This document shows, piece by piece, positions 49,928-58,376 of a stretch of 64,000 nt of DNA. The translations under genes were made by a program, and so were the position numbers. The DNA is from Alcaligenaceae bacterium (GTDB lineage: Bacteria; Pseudomonadota; Gammaproteobacteria; Burkholderiales; Burkholderiaceae_B), in contig CANCMG010000005.1 of assembly GCA_947378965.1 (NCBI GenBank), forward strand, positions 34,604 to 98,603, given 5' to 3'. The notes below the pieces were generated by a model. That model searched no databases. It saw only the letters and a list, made by a program, of their open reading frames with translations, and had not been told where the DNA came from. Position 1 is the stretch's first letter, and every line of letters begins with the position of its first letter.

Positions 49928-51544
49928 CTAATTACTTTTAAACCGCGTCAGTTTGACAATAGCAATCGCGATAAATGGCATCGCAAAGCCAAGGCAAATC
50001 GTAGTCAGTAACAGCGGCCCAAGTTCGGTGTAGTTTGCCGCACTCTGGGCCGTTGCCGTTTTGGTCGCGCGCGTAATTTCAAAAATTTGGTTGAGATATT
50101 TGGTGCCAAGTTGACTCAGCGATAGCGCGAGATTGGTGAACGAAGCCATCACTGCAAAGTAGGTGGCCTTCAAATTGTCGGGTGCCGAGCGCGCGATCCA
50201 TGCAAGCATCGGGATCATTGCAACTTGTCCCAGTGGCGACTCAAGCGCAGTATCGATCAGCGCGATGACGTGTGCATCAACGATGCCGCCTGTCATTGCT
50301 GCTGTCCAGTGGTGCAGACCATGCACCATCCCTAAGGTCGGTAAGGCCAGCAACGTGCCAAAGATGGTGAGCGTGCCAATGATATAAACAATCGATTTCT
50401 CGGCCATGAAACGCCGAAAAATAAACATGCCAAGCAAAGACAGCACACTACCAATCAAAGAGAGTATCGAAAAAAATTGTTGATCAAATTTAAGCTCATC
50501 GATTAGCCACCAGGTGACACCGGGCCCAGGTGTTGGGATTGCTCTAAAGAAGAAAATCACAAGAGCCGTACCAACAAGGGTTGAACGCATCTGCGGTTCA
50601 AGATCACGTGTGAGTCGGCTCATCAAAAAAATGATGATGGCCATTGACCCGACAAAAATAATTTCTTGACCATACTTAACTTGACTCAAACCCATGGTCA
50701 GTGTGAATGCCACAAAGACCAGGCTACCTAACAGAATGGTCCAATTGGGTGTGACAAGTTCGATATGTGAGGTCAGTGCAGCGTGTGCCTGCTCTTTGGT
50801 GAAGCCTTGTTCGATCAAGCGTCGTTTATCGCGAGTGTGGAGCCAGGCTGCTACGGCGACGCCCGCTACCGAGATCAGCGGGATGCCAAGCGCCAGCGTG
50901 TAAACCTGAGCATAGCGTGTGAGTTTTTCGGCTTCAGACAGGTGCTGTACACCTGCAAAGGCATATATGTTTAGCAGTGCAACGAACACCGAGCCACCGA
51001 TAATGGCCACACGCCCCAAGGTTTGCATGGTGGTATGCATGAGCTTGAGACGCTCAGTTTCAATGGCCTGACCGTGCTCGTCAACATGAGGTACTGCTTC
51101 GACAGTCATGGCGTCGGCGACCGCATCTTGCAGTACGTAGCCGATCGGGGCGAGCAAGGCGCTTAAGACATACCAAACTTCAACCGAGAATACGCCCGCC
51201 ATCGCGTCACGGTGAGATACCAAGCCCACCATGATGAGTAAGCTTGCCGCGATGAGGGCAGCCCCCACAAAAAGTAACCCGCTTTTAAAGCGCCACAACA
51301 AATCGACAATATGCCCAAGCCCCATTTTGAGTGACCAAGGGATCACCACCCAAAAACTTAAGGTCGCTAAAAAGGCGGCAGAAAGATTGAGATAATCTTT
51401 AACAAAAAACGTGCCGACGATACCGGTGAGGCTTGAAACGCCTGCGGCGACATACACCATTAAGGGTGGCAGGTACGATAGCCGCATTTCACGGGCAAGC
51501 TCAAGAATGTTGCGATCGATCCAGCGCGTGAGACTCAAAAACAT
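49928..51544 (-). CDS. BT1-like major facilitator transporter
   Basis: 538 residues, about 12 transmembrane helices. The loop SLKMGLGHIVDLLWRFKSG and the helix VLQDAVADAMTVEAVP resemble the folate-biopterin transporter (BT1) family, where D-x-x-x-D-A and R/K-G motifs recur. It is a large MFS protein with an elongated loop after helix 6 (about residues 230-265: RDKRRLIEQGFTKEQAHAAL). It is convergent with fccB, 4 bp from it, and sits at the edge of the sulfur-oxidation locus. The transported compound is unknown; sulfur oxyanion transport would be speculation. Confidence 0.75.
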   Translation of the reverse strand: MFLSLTRWIDRNILELAREMRLSYLPPLMVYVAAGVSSLTGIVGTFFVKDYLNLSAAFLATLSFWVVIPWSLKMGLGHIVDLLWRFKSGLLFVGAALIAASLLIMVGLVSHRDAMAGVFSVEVWYVLSALLAPIGYVLQDAVADAMTVEAVPHVDEHGQAIETERLKLMHTTMQTLGRVAIIGGSVFVALLNIYAFAGVQHLSEAEKLTRYAQVYTLALGIPLISVAGVAVAAWLHTRDKRRLIEQGFTKEQAHAALTSHIELVTPNWTILLGSLVFVAFTLTMGLSQVKYGQEIIFVGSMAIIIFLMSRLTRDLEPQMRSTLVGTALVIFFFRAIPTPGPGVTWWLIDELKFDQQFFSILSLIGSVLSLLGMFIFRRFMAEKSIVYIIGTLTIFGTLLALPTLGMVHGLHHWTAAMTGGIVDAHVIALIDTALESPLGQVAMIPMLAWIARSAPDNLKATYFAVMASFTNLALSLSQLGTKYLNQIFEITRATKTATAQSAANYTELGPLLLTTICLGFAMPFIAIAIVKLTRFKSN

Positions 51545-51743
51545 GGTTTAGGCCCGTGGTGATATCCGAGACAATTTAACAGACCTTTTTTCTCGAACTA
51601 GCGAAACAATAACAAAGCGCCACCTACAAGAATATCTTCGGATTCTGTCGGCTTAAAGTAGATGCACAACACGCAATTGACAAATACACAAGGCAAGTTT
51701 AGCCTTGAGGTCGTCTTGATCCTCGTCAACTGGAGCCGCTCAC

Positions 51744-52691
51744 ATGGCTAATACCAAACCGCTTAAGCCCATCAATATTGCCAAGCGTTACAAGCACATC
51801 AAACCAGTGCCGCGCATGCCAAATTTCGCAGCCTGGATCGAAGGCGTCGATCTGACCAAGCCTCTGAGCGAACCGGTCAAGCAAGAGCTGCGCCAGGCGT
51901 TGTGGGATTTTGAGGTGATTTTTTTTAGACCTCAAATCTTGACACCTAAGCAACATGTTGCGTTGGCCGGAGTATTTGGCCCAAGCTCTGATGGATCATA
52001 TTTTGAGCGCAACGTGCACGCGCCCGAACTTGAAATGATTGTGTTTGACGAAAAGCGTCCGCCAACCATCGACAGTTGGCATACCGATATCAGCTGGAAA
52101 GAGCAGCCGCCATTGGGCACTGCAATTCAAATTACAGTCACACCACCGGCTGGAGGTAACACCTGCTGGATCAGCACAACAAAGGCGTATGAATGGTTGT
52201 CACCTGCGATGCAAAAGTATTTAGAGACGTTGAGTGCTGTCCATACTTGGGAGATCGCAAGTTTTAGGGACTCGTTGGCCAAGAAGGGTGATGAGGCCTT
52301 ATTCGCAGCACTGAGAGAGTTTAAACCCGTCACTCACCCAGTCATTCGTAAGAATGCTGACTCAGGTCGAAAATATGTTTACGTGAACTCTGGCTTCACT
52401 AAAAAGATCATTGGTATCGACCGCCACGAGGCCGACGGTGTGTTGAGGTTCTTGTTTGATTGGTTTAAACGCCCTGAATTTATGGTGCATCACCAATGGG
52501 AGACCAATGGCATTGCAATTTGGGATAACCGCTCGACGCAGCATTATGCTTTAGCAGATTACTGGCCGCACTTGCGAGTCAATCAGCGCGTGACCTTTGA
52601 TGATCCGCGTCACGTTGCGCAAACAGCTAAAGACGCTAAACGTACATCGAAAGAAAAAACTCGCACCAAAAAAATTCTGACCGGAGCATAA
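51744..52691 (+). CDS. TauD/TfdA-family Fe(II)/2-oxoglutarate dioxygenase
   Basis: 315 residues with GGAG upstream of the ATG. H113-x-D115 in DSWHTDISW and a distal histidine in NRSTQHYALADYWPHLR form the iron centre; the arginines NQRVTF and LRVNQR are suitable for 2-oxoglutarate. It differs from the two other dioxygenases in the window by a basic N-terminus and a lysine-rich tail (DAKRTSKEKTRTKKILTG). A Bug receptor gene follows after 4 bp, the tightest of the three dioxygenase-receptor pairs here. Confidence 0.92.
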   Translation: MANTKPLKPINIAKRYKHIKPVPRMPNFAAWIEGVDLTKPLSEPVKQELRQALWDFEVIFFRPQILTPKQHVALAGVFGPSSDGSYFERNVHAPELEMIVFDEKRPPTIDSWHTDISWKEQPPLGTAIQITVTPPAGGNTCWISTTKAYEWLSPAMQKYLETLSAVHTWEIASFRDSLAKKGDEALFAALREFKPVTHPVIRKNADSGRKYVYVNSGFTKKIIGIDRHEADGVLRFLFDWFKRPEFMVHHQWETNGIAIWDNRSTQHYALADYWPHLRVNQRVTFDDPRHVAQTAKDAKRTSKEKTRTKKILTGA

Positions 52692-52695
52692 ACAT

Positions 52696-53688
52696 ATGGT
52701 CGGTAAAGGAGTGTTCAACGTATTGCAAGTGACGGTGTTGATATTGAGCAGTTTGCTGATGCAGACTGTTTTTGCTCAAAATAGTCACGCTTACCCAGAG
52801 CGGCCAGTTCGCCTATTGGTGGGGTTTCAAGCAGGGGCGGCGACGGATACCTTGGCTCGGATTCTCGGGCAGCACTTGAGCGAACGCTTAAAACAGACCT
52901 TTGTGATCGAAAATAAGCCCGGTGCTGCGACACGCATTGCCATGGAGGCTTTGAATAAGGCGAGCCCTGATGGGTATACGCTCGCTGTGGCTAACGCTGT
53001 GGCAACGGTGTTTCCGACCATGTTTGCTGGCATGTCTTTTGAGCCCAATCAAGATTTCGTGCCGATCAGCTTGTTAGGTCGTTCACCCTCTTTTGTGGCG
53101 GTGAAAGCAAGTTTGCCGGTCACGACCTATCAAGAGTTTGTCACCTTTGCAAAGGGTGCAAAGCTAGCCTTCGGACACCCAGGAAATGGAACGAACCCGC
53201 ACGTGGCGGGCGTAGCGCTTGGCAAAGCTCTTGGAATTGATTTGGTAGAAGTCCCCTTCAAAGGCAATCAGCCTGTGGCAGTAGCAATGGCAGCAGGTGA
53301 GATTGACTATGCCATGCTTGAGTACGAGTCAGCACGTCCTTTGGTCGAGCGTGGCGTCATCAGATTGCTGGCGGTGACTGAGCCTAAGCGCTACTCGCTG
53401 CGCCCAGCCATTCCGACCGGACGCGAAATTGGAATTCCCCCTGTGATTGAGGGCTTGACGCCGTGGTTTATTTTGTTGGCGCCGCCTGAGTTGCCAGCGT
53501 CAGTCGCCTCGATTTTGAATCGTGAGGTACGTGAGGTGTTAGCGATGCCCGAGGTGCAAGAGCGCTTGTTGAAGATAGGCATCGAAGCCGAGTCGAGCAC
53601 TGCGCTCGAGGCCTCGAATTATTTTATGGCCCACCGCGTAAAGATGAATACGTTGCTTGAACAACTGCAGATCTCGATTAAAAACTGA
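52696..53688 (+). CDS. Bug/TctC-family periplasmic solute receptor
   Basis: 330 residues; the ribosome site CCGGAGC lies in the end of the dioxygenase gene. Signal peptide VFNVLQVTVLILSSLLMQ, cleavage near VFA-QNSHA. PVRLLVGFQAGAATDTLAR, ENKPGAATRIAMEALNKASPDGY and LVEVPFKGNQPVAVAMAAGE are the family loops, with PFKG in place of PYKG and GAATR in place of GAGG, so the ligand may differ from the other receptors. It is translated directly after the dioxygenase gene with a 4-bp gap. Confidence 0.93.
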   Translation: MVGKGVFNVLQVTVLILSSLLMQTVFAQNSHAYPERPVRLLVGFQAGAATDTLARILGQHLSERLKQTFVIENKPGAATRIAMEALNKASPDGYTLAVANAVATVFPTMFAGMSFEPNQDFVPISLLGRSPSFVAVKASLPVTTYQEFVTFAKGAKLAFGHPGNGTNPHVAGVALGKALGIDLVEVPFKGNQPVAVAMAAGEIDYAMLEYESARPLVERGVIRLLAVTEPKRYSLRPAIPTGREIGIPPVIEGLTPWFILLAPPELPASVASILNREVREVLAMPEVQERLLKIGIEAESSTALEASNYFMAHRVKMNTLLEQLQISIKN

Positions 53689-53751
53689 GGTGTAGTCGTT
53701 TAAATTTTCAGAGCGATGCGGGGGTCTGTCCTAGATTGGTCTGTCTCAGAG

Positions 53752-54387
53752 CTAGCGCGAGTAATACGGTTTTTGTCCAGACTGATGGTCGGTCACATCA
53801 ATAATTTCAGTGATCTCTGGCGCGGCTCGTTTGACCATGACTTCAAAGCCTTGTTTGAGAGTCGCCTCAGACGAGGCGCAACCTTGACAGCCACCGCTCA
53901 TGCGCACGTAGAGTTGGCCCTCGCGCAGATCCACAATCGCGATCGCGCCGCCGTGGCTGGCGATCGAGCGGTTGATTTCGCGATCAAGAATGTCTTGAAC
54001 AATCTCACGCACAACCTCAGTTGAGCGACCCTGCGCCTGCTGGGCAATAGTGGTTGCAAGTACTGCGGGTAAATCAGACAACAGCTGCGTGCGGATGGCG
54101 GCACCGATCGCAGCCTTTAAATTTTGCCATGAGGTGTCGGCAGACTTGCTAACAGTCACCGTGTTGTCGGCAATTAATACCGAGGCGACCCCTTGTAGTT
54201 CAAAGAGCGTTGCGGCCAGGGGTGCGCTTGCCGCTTGCACCGTATCTGCAAAGAAAAATGGCCCACCCGCCTGCACAATTGTGCTGACCGTAAATTTGCA
54301 AGTATCAGGATCTGCGATCGCGGTTTCAGCCTTGATCGTGATCGGAGCCTGAACCTGCGTTGCGTGCAGGGCGCTGGTATTAGACAT
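53752..54387 (-). CDS. Nfu/NifU-like Fe-S cluster protein
   Basis: 211 residues from ATG 54385-54387; the longer in-frame start lies inside the Mrp gene. Residues 15-105 match the Nfu N-terminal scaffold domain (ITIKAETAIADPDTCKFTV, FADTVQAASAPLAATLFELQGV, VSKSADTSWQNL). Residues about 120-200 are the NifU C-terminal domain with CxxC (C167, C170) in MSGGCQGCASS, which binds a labile [4Fe-4S] cluster. It overlaps the Mrp stop by 8 bp (ATGTCTAA). It probably delivers Fe-S clusters together with Mrp. Confidence 0.93.
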   Translation of the reverse strand: MSNTSALHATQVQAPITIKAETAIADPDTCKFTVSTIVQAGGPFFFADTVQAASAPLAATLFELQGVASVLIADNTVTVSKSADTSWQNLKAAIGAAIRTQLLSDLPAVLATTIAQQAQGRSTEVVREIVQDILDREINRSIASHGGAIAIVDLREGQLYVRMSGGCQGCASSEATLKQGFEVMVKRAAPEITEIIDVTDHQSGQKPYYSR

Positions 54388-55633
54388 CTTCAGACCGATT
54401 TGCCGCCGCTTCATCGGCAAATTTTCTGAGTCTTGTAAACGCATGAATCCCACTGTTGTGACCATCGTTCCAGTCAAAACCAATCGCATAGTTACCGACG
54501 CTCATGATCTTCTTGGGCGCAACATCGGCACGTACAGTTTTTGGATCCAGTAAGGGGCGACCGCTCATCTCTTCGACACACAACGCGCACTGGCAAGCTA
54601 AGCGTAAATCGCGTACGTCAAAATCTGATTGAACGCCGTCTTCCCAGAGCACCGTGAGGGTGCGGGCATCGCGCTTACGCATACCGATGGGTGTATCGAT
54701 CGCGCCATGTTTGTGCACGTCATTGGCCAACCATTGGGGGGCGCCGGTGTTCGCTTCAAAGTCCCACATAAACGGTTTCAGTACGGTAGCGGTGTTGCGC
54801 ATCGCTTGAACCAGTTGCGCTGCGATCGAGGTGTACACCTGAGCGCTGGCTGATTGCGGCAGGCCAGCCACAATCGGGCGGCCCTCATCGCCACAGGTGA
54901 CCACTTCGCTAGCCAAAGGCAGGGCACCTAAAAACGGCACCTCAAGTTCTTGGCTCATTTTTTCGCCACCGCCATGTCTAAAGATGTCGGTGGTTTCGCC
55001 GCAGTGTGGGCAGGTGAAGGTGCGCATATTTTCGACAATGCCTAAGATTGGCACGTGAACTTTTTGAAACATGCGTAAGCCGCGGCGTGCGATCTTTAAA
55101 CTCACGGCCTGGGGTGTTGTCACGATCACAACGCCTGATAGTGGTGTGCTTTGCGCGATCGTTAATTGTGTGTCGCCGGTGCCTGGCGGCAGATCAAGAA
55201 TCAAATAATCTAAGTTGCCCCATTCAACACCAGCGGTGAACAGGCGCAGATACTTGGTGACCATCGGGCCGCGTAAGACAGCAGGCGTATCGTCGCCGGT
55301 AAACATTGCCATGGACACCACTTTGAGCCCAAAGCGTTGCGCCGGGATCATCTTGCCTTCGGCTGTCATGGCCGGCTGGCCGCTTGTGTTGATGCCAAGC
55401 ATGCCGCAAATGCTGGGCCCTAAAATATCAGCATCGACTAAACCCACCGTGGCACCAGTTTGTTGTAACGCCAGGGCAAGGTTGGTGCTGACCGTTGATT
55501 TACCAACGCCGCCTTTGCCGCTGCCTACCGCAATGATGTGTCGAATGCCGGGCAGTTTTTCAGGGCCTTGAGGCTGAGGTTGGCCTTGGGGTTGGCCCTG
55601 AGGTTGGCTTAAATCAGTGTGAGTCGCTTGCAT
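54380..55633 (-). CDS. mrp: Mrp/ApbC-type Fe-S carrier ATPase fused to DUF971 domain
   Basis: 417 residues. It starts with a Q/P/G-rich tail (QPQGQPQGQPQPQGPEK), then the deviant Walker A SGKGGVGKST (residues 38-47), DADILGPS, DLPPGTGD and the cluster-binding FTCPHCGE (C208, C211) of the Mrp/Nbp35 family. Residues about 315-408 are a DUF971 domain (TVLWEDGVQSDFDVRDLRLACQCALCVEE) with CQCALC likely binding metal. The usual N-terminal MIP18-like domain of many Mrp proteins is absent. It is expected to bind and transfer [4Fe-4S] clusters. Upstream is a 173-bp gap to chrA. Confidence 0.94.
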   Translation of the reverse strand: MQATHTDLSQPQGQPQGQPQPQGPEKLPGIRHIIAVGSGKGGVGKSTVSTNLALALQQTGATVGLVDADILGPSICGMLGINTSGQPAMTAEGKMIPAQRFGLKVVSMAMFTGDDTPAVLRGPMVTKYLRLFTAGVEWGNLDYLILDLPPGTGDTQLTIAQSTPLSGVVIVTTPQAVSLKIARRGLRMFQKVHVPILGIVENMRTFTCPHCGETTDIFRHGGGEKMSQELEVPFLGALPLASEVVTCGDEGRPIVAGLPQSASAQVYTSIAAQLVQAMRNTATVLKPFMWDFEANTGAPQWLANDVHKHGAIDTPIGMRKRDARTLTVLWEDGVQSDFDVRDLRLACQCALCVEEMSGRPLLDPKTVRADVAPKKIMSVGNYAIGFDWNDGHNSGIHAFTRLRKFADEAAANRSEDV

Positions 55634-55806
55634 AACAGATTGAATCCTTAACGATTGATGGTTCTATCATAAATAGCCCAGTAATTTAGTCAAGAATATA
55701 CCTCAGTAATGGAAGGCTATTGGCGGCGAGTGATGGGTAGTGATCGCTGATGATCGCTCATCATGGCGCGGAGCCTGCGTGCGTCTCGGTTCACCAAGCC
55801 CTCCGC

Positions 55807-57150
55807 TTAGAGAGGAAGCGACTTCAGGCAGACGCCCAGTAGCCCACTCACGCCAATTACGTGAATCACATTGCGTTTATATCTAAACAGCGCAACGCCT
55901 GCCGCCAGCGCCAGCACAGCAGACGGCCAATCAAACACACCGCTAAAGCCGTTAGGCCATAGCACGTGATAGCCAAAAAACAACGCCAAGTTCAAGATAA
56001 CACCCACCACGGCAGCGGTGATTGCGGTTAAGGGGGCGGTAAACTTCAAGTCGTTATGGGTGGTTTCGATCAAAGGGCCGCCCGCCAGAATAAACAGAAA
56101 TGAGGGTAAAAAAGTAAACCAGGTCACCAAACAAGCCGCGAGCGCACCCGCTAAAAACAGGCTGTCTGGCCCAAAGAGCGCTTTAACGTAGCCACCAATA
56201 AAGGCCACAAAGGCCACCACCATAATCAAGGGGCCAGGGGTCGTTTCGCCCAGCGCTAGCCCGTCAATCATTTGCACCGGGGTAGCCCAGCCAAAGGTGT
56301 CGACTGCGCCTTGGTAGACGTAAGGTAATACGGCATACGCGCCACCAAAGGTTAATAAAGCCGCCTTTGTAAAAAACCAACTCATCTGAGTCAGCGTGTG
56401 ATCCCACCCAAAGTGCAGGGTTAGCCACCCCATGGGCACCGCCCAAAGACCGGCCCCAATCAATAGCACTTGAAGCAACCGTTGCCAATTAAACAGCGCG
56501 TGCGCCGGGGTTGGGGTGTCGTCATCAATTAAGGCGCGACCAAACGATTGCTTATTTTTGCCATGCCCTGCGCTTGAACCAAAGTACGCTGGCGCATAGC
56601 GGCCCCCCAAAAAGCCAATGAGCGCGGCGCCCAGCACGATAAAAGGAAACGGTACGTTAAGCGCAAAAATCGCGACGAAGCTTGCTGCTGCAATTGCCCA
56701 AAGCCAATTGTTTTTAAGCGCCCGCGAGCCGATACGATGCGCCGCCTGAACTACGATGGCAGTGACCGCAGGCTTGATGCCGTAGAACAAACCAGCGATC
56801 AGTGGCACTTCGCCGTAAGCGATGTACAGCCAAGATAGCGCGATCAAGAGAAATAAGGATGGCAGCACGAACAGCACGCCCGCCGCGATGCCGCCACGCG
56901 TCTTGTGCATCAGCCAGCCGATGTAAGTTGCCAGTTGTTGCGCCTCGGGGCCAGGCAGCACCATGCAATAGTTCAACGCGTGCAAAAAACGCTTTTCAGA
57001 GATCCAGCGCCGTCTGACGACCAGCTCTTCGTGCATGATCGCGATTTGACCGGCGGGGCCGCCAAAACTGATGAAACCGAGCTTGAGCCAAAACCCCACC
57101 GCTTGCCAAAAGCTAACCTGCGGGGCTTGGTCGTTTGTGGCTGTGTTCAT
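55807..57150 (-). CDS. chrA: Chromate-efflux transporter ChrA
   Basis: 447 residues with two homologous chromate-transporter halves and about 10 to 12 membrane helices. SFGGPAGQIAIMHEELV near residue 30 and LTFGGAYAVLPYVYQGAV near residue 240 are the paired CHR motifs; LPGPEAQQLATYIGW and TPGPLIMVVAFVAFIGG are the second motifs of each half. It moves chromate (and possibly sulfate) outward using the membrane potential. No chrB regulator is adjacent; upstream is the small cupin gene on the same strand. Confidence 0.93.
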   Translation of the reverse strand: MNTATNDQAPQVSFWQAVGFWLKLGFISFGGPAGQIAIMHEELVVRRRWISEKRFLHALNYCMVLPGPEAQQLATYIGWLMHKTRGGIAAGVLFVLPSLFLLIALSWLYIAYGEVPLIAGLFYGIKPAVTAIVVQAAHRIGSRALKNNWLWAIAAASFVAIFALNVPFPFIVLGAALIGFLGGRYAPAYFGSSAGHGKNKQSFGRALIDDDTPTPAHALFNWQRLLQVLLIGAGLWAVPMGWLTLHFGWDHTLTQMSWFFTKAALLTFGGAYAVLPYVYQGAVDTFGWATPVQMIDGLALGETTPGPLIMVVAFVAFIGGYVKALFGPDSLFLAGALAACLVTWFTFLPSFLFILAGGPLIETTHNDLKFTAPLTAITAAVVGVILNLALFFGYHVLWPNGFSGVFDWPSAVLALAAGVALFRYKRNVIHVIGVSGLLGVCLKSLPL

Positions 57151-57312
57151 AAGAACATTCTTTTTAAAAACGAGGTGGGCTGAGCGAGCAGCATAAGGTG
57201 TAGCAGCAGATCTAGGCAGACCAAACGGCTGAAGGCTTCGCGACGAGTCGCTGGTATAAAAAATCGCTAAGGGCTGAATACACAGCCGTTGGCTTGGCAG
57301 AGGAGGGATGCG

Positions 57313-57594
57313 TCAAGCGTGGCGGCGAGCCACCCAAAACGTCGCGCCTTCAGCACCGTAGCGTTCAGAGTGGGGCTCTTCACTCTTCATCTCAAACGTG
57401 CCGCCCGCAGTGAGGTGCCGAGTCACGCCCCCACACGTTAACCACATCTCACCTTGCGTCACGACAGCCTGCACGCTGAAAGGGTGCGTGTGTGTTGGCA
57501 CGACCGTATCGGCGGCCCACTTGCGTTCAAGCACTTGATCAAAACCGGCTTCGAGGGATTGTTTTTGGAAATCTTCAAAGTTTTGGCTGTTCAT
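57313..57594 (-). CDS. Small single-cupin protein
   Basis: 93 residues. A cupin motif 1 is present in VVPTHTHPFSVQAVVTQGE, with H35, H37 and E49 as probable metal ligands, and H75 in EEPHSERYG as the fourth. The protein is about the minimal size for a cupin barrel. It lies 162 bp upstream of chrA on the same strand, so it could be in the same transcript. A regulatory or enzymatic role cannot be told apart. The ribosome site is weak. Confidence 0.8.
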   Translation of the reverse strand: MNSQNFEDFQKQSLEAGFDQVLERKWAADTVVPTHTHPFSVQAVVTQGEMWLTCGGVTRHLTAGGTFEMKSEEPHSERYGAEGATFWVARRHA

Positions 57595-57967
57595 ATTTGT
57601 TCGTTTGAAAATGAAAAGGGGCTAATACTAGTTAAGCTAAATCGTGGCGTTGATCATAGAGCAGATTCATCTCTAAAAAAGACAAAGATAATAAGTACGC
57701 GCTGATCGTTTTTGGTGTTCTCGCGTTCGGATATATGCTCAGGGGCCTACACCCAAATGCTCAACGCTTTCAGCATGCATGAACCGATACGATTGTCGGG
57801 AGAGATCTTTCGTCAGTCTCACGTAAGTCGTTCGTCAATTCTTCGCAAATTTTTCGTCTGTTTTTTGCACAATTTTCGTAAGTTTGTCGTAAGCGTTTTG
57901 CCGCGTAGACGTTGTAGCGATTACAATTTTTTTATCATTATTTTTAAACTGTTTTCGCCGAGACTCT
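57595..57967. other. 373-bp divergent intergenic region with phased T tracts
   Basis: No gene is seen. From 57850 to 57933 the plus strand has T runs centred about 57852, 57863, 57874, 57884 and 57896, then a longer one at about 57930. Spacing of the first five is close to 11 bp, as in intrinsically bent DNA. The interspersed motif TTCGTAAG/TCGTAAG recurs. The region separates the small cupin gene (minus) from the small membrane-protein gene (plus) and should contain both promoters. Confidence 0.55.
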
Positions 57968-58201
57968 ATGAAATCTTCTCCTTGGGTGGTGGGCATCTCG
58001 GATGCTGTTGGCTTTGTGATTGGTGCGCAGTGTGGCCTGTGGCTAGGGGCGTGGCTAGGCTTTGACGCCTTTGAAGCGGGCCTGACCAACAACGCGTTAG
58101 TGGGCATTTTCTTTCTGGCTGTAGGTGGTGGTTTGGGTCTGCAGTTATCAAGTCGCTGGCGCGCAAAACGTGCTCAGCGGGCGGCTGCGAAAGACGAATA
58201 A
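57968..58201 (+). CDS. Small membrane protein, function unknown
   Basis: 77 residues, unrecognised. Two hydrophobic segments (VVGISDAVGFVIGAQCGLWLGAWLG at about 7-31, and ALVGIFFLAVGGGLGLQL at about 43-60) flank a short acidic loop (FDAFEAGLTNN). The C-terminus is strongly basic (SSRWRAKRAQRAAAKDE), so it should face the cytoplasm. GAGAC lies eight bases before the ATG. It precedes the MHS transporter gene by 175 bp on the same strand. The many glycines in the helices suggest tight packing or oligomerisation. Confidence 0.75.
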   Translation: MKSSPWVVGISDAVGFVIGAQCGLWLGAWLGFDAFEAGLTNNALVGIFFLAVGGGLGLQLSSRWRAKRAQRAAAKDE

Positions 58202-58347
58202 GCTATAGGTGTGCAGCTTGATGTTTTCCCTAAGTAAGCCAGAAATTGATGCTTTTTGCAGATTTATCCGACTGAGACTGCTAAAATTTTTTGTTACAGA
58301 CAAATGAAAGTTTTTTGCACGCCCTCATTTGTGTGGATATAAAAAAC

Positions 58348-58358
58348 GGTGATTCACC
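58348..58358. promoter_or_regulatory. Short inverted repeat just upstream of the MHS transporter gene
   Basis: GGTGA-T-TCACC occupies 58348-58358, seven bases before the GGAG ribosome site and 19 bp before the ATG at 58377. It could act as an operator half-site or as an mRNA stem; evidence is limited to symmetry. Confidence 0.3.
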
Positions 58359-58376
58359 ACTTTCCGGAGATTCCTT

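Noticed and set aside
49928..51544. BT1-like permease proposed as sulfur-compound exporter
   Set aside because: Only gene position supports it; family members move pterins and folates, so no sulfur function is claimed.
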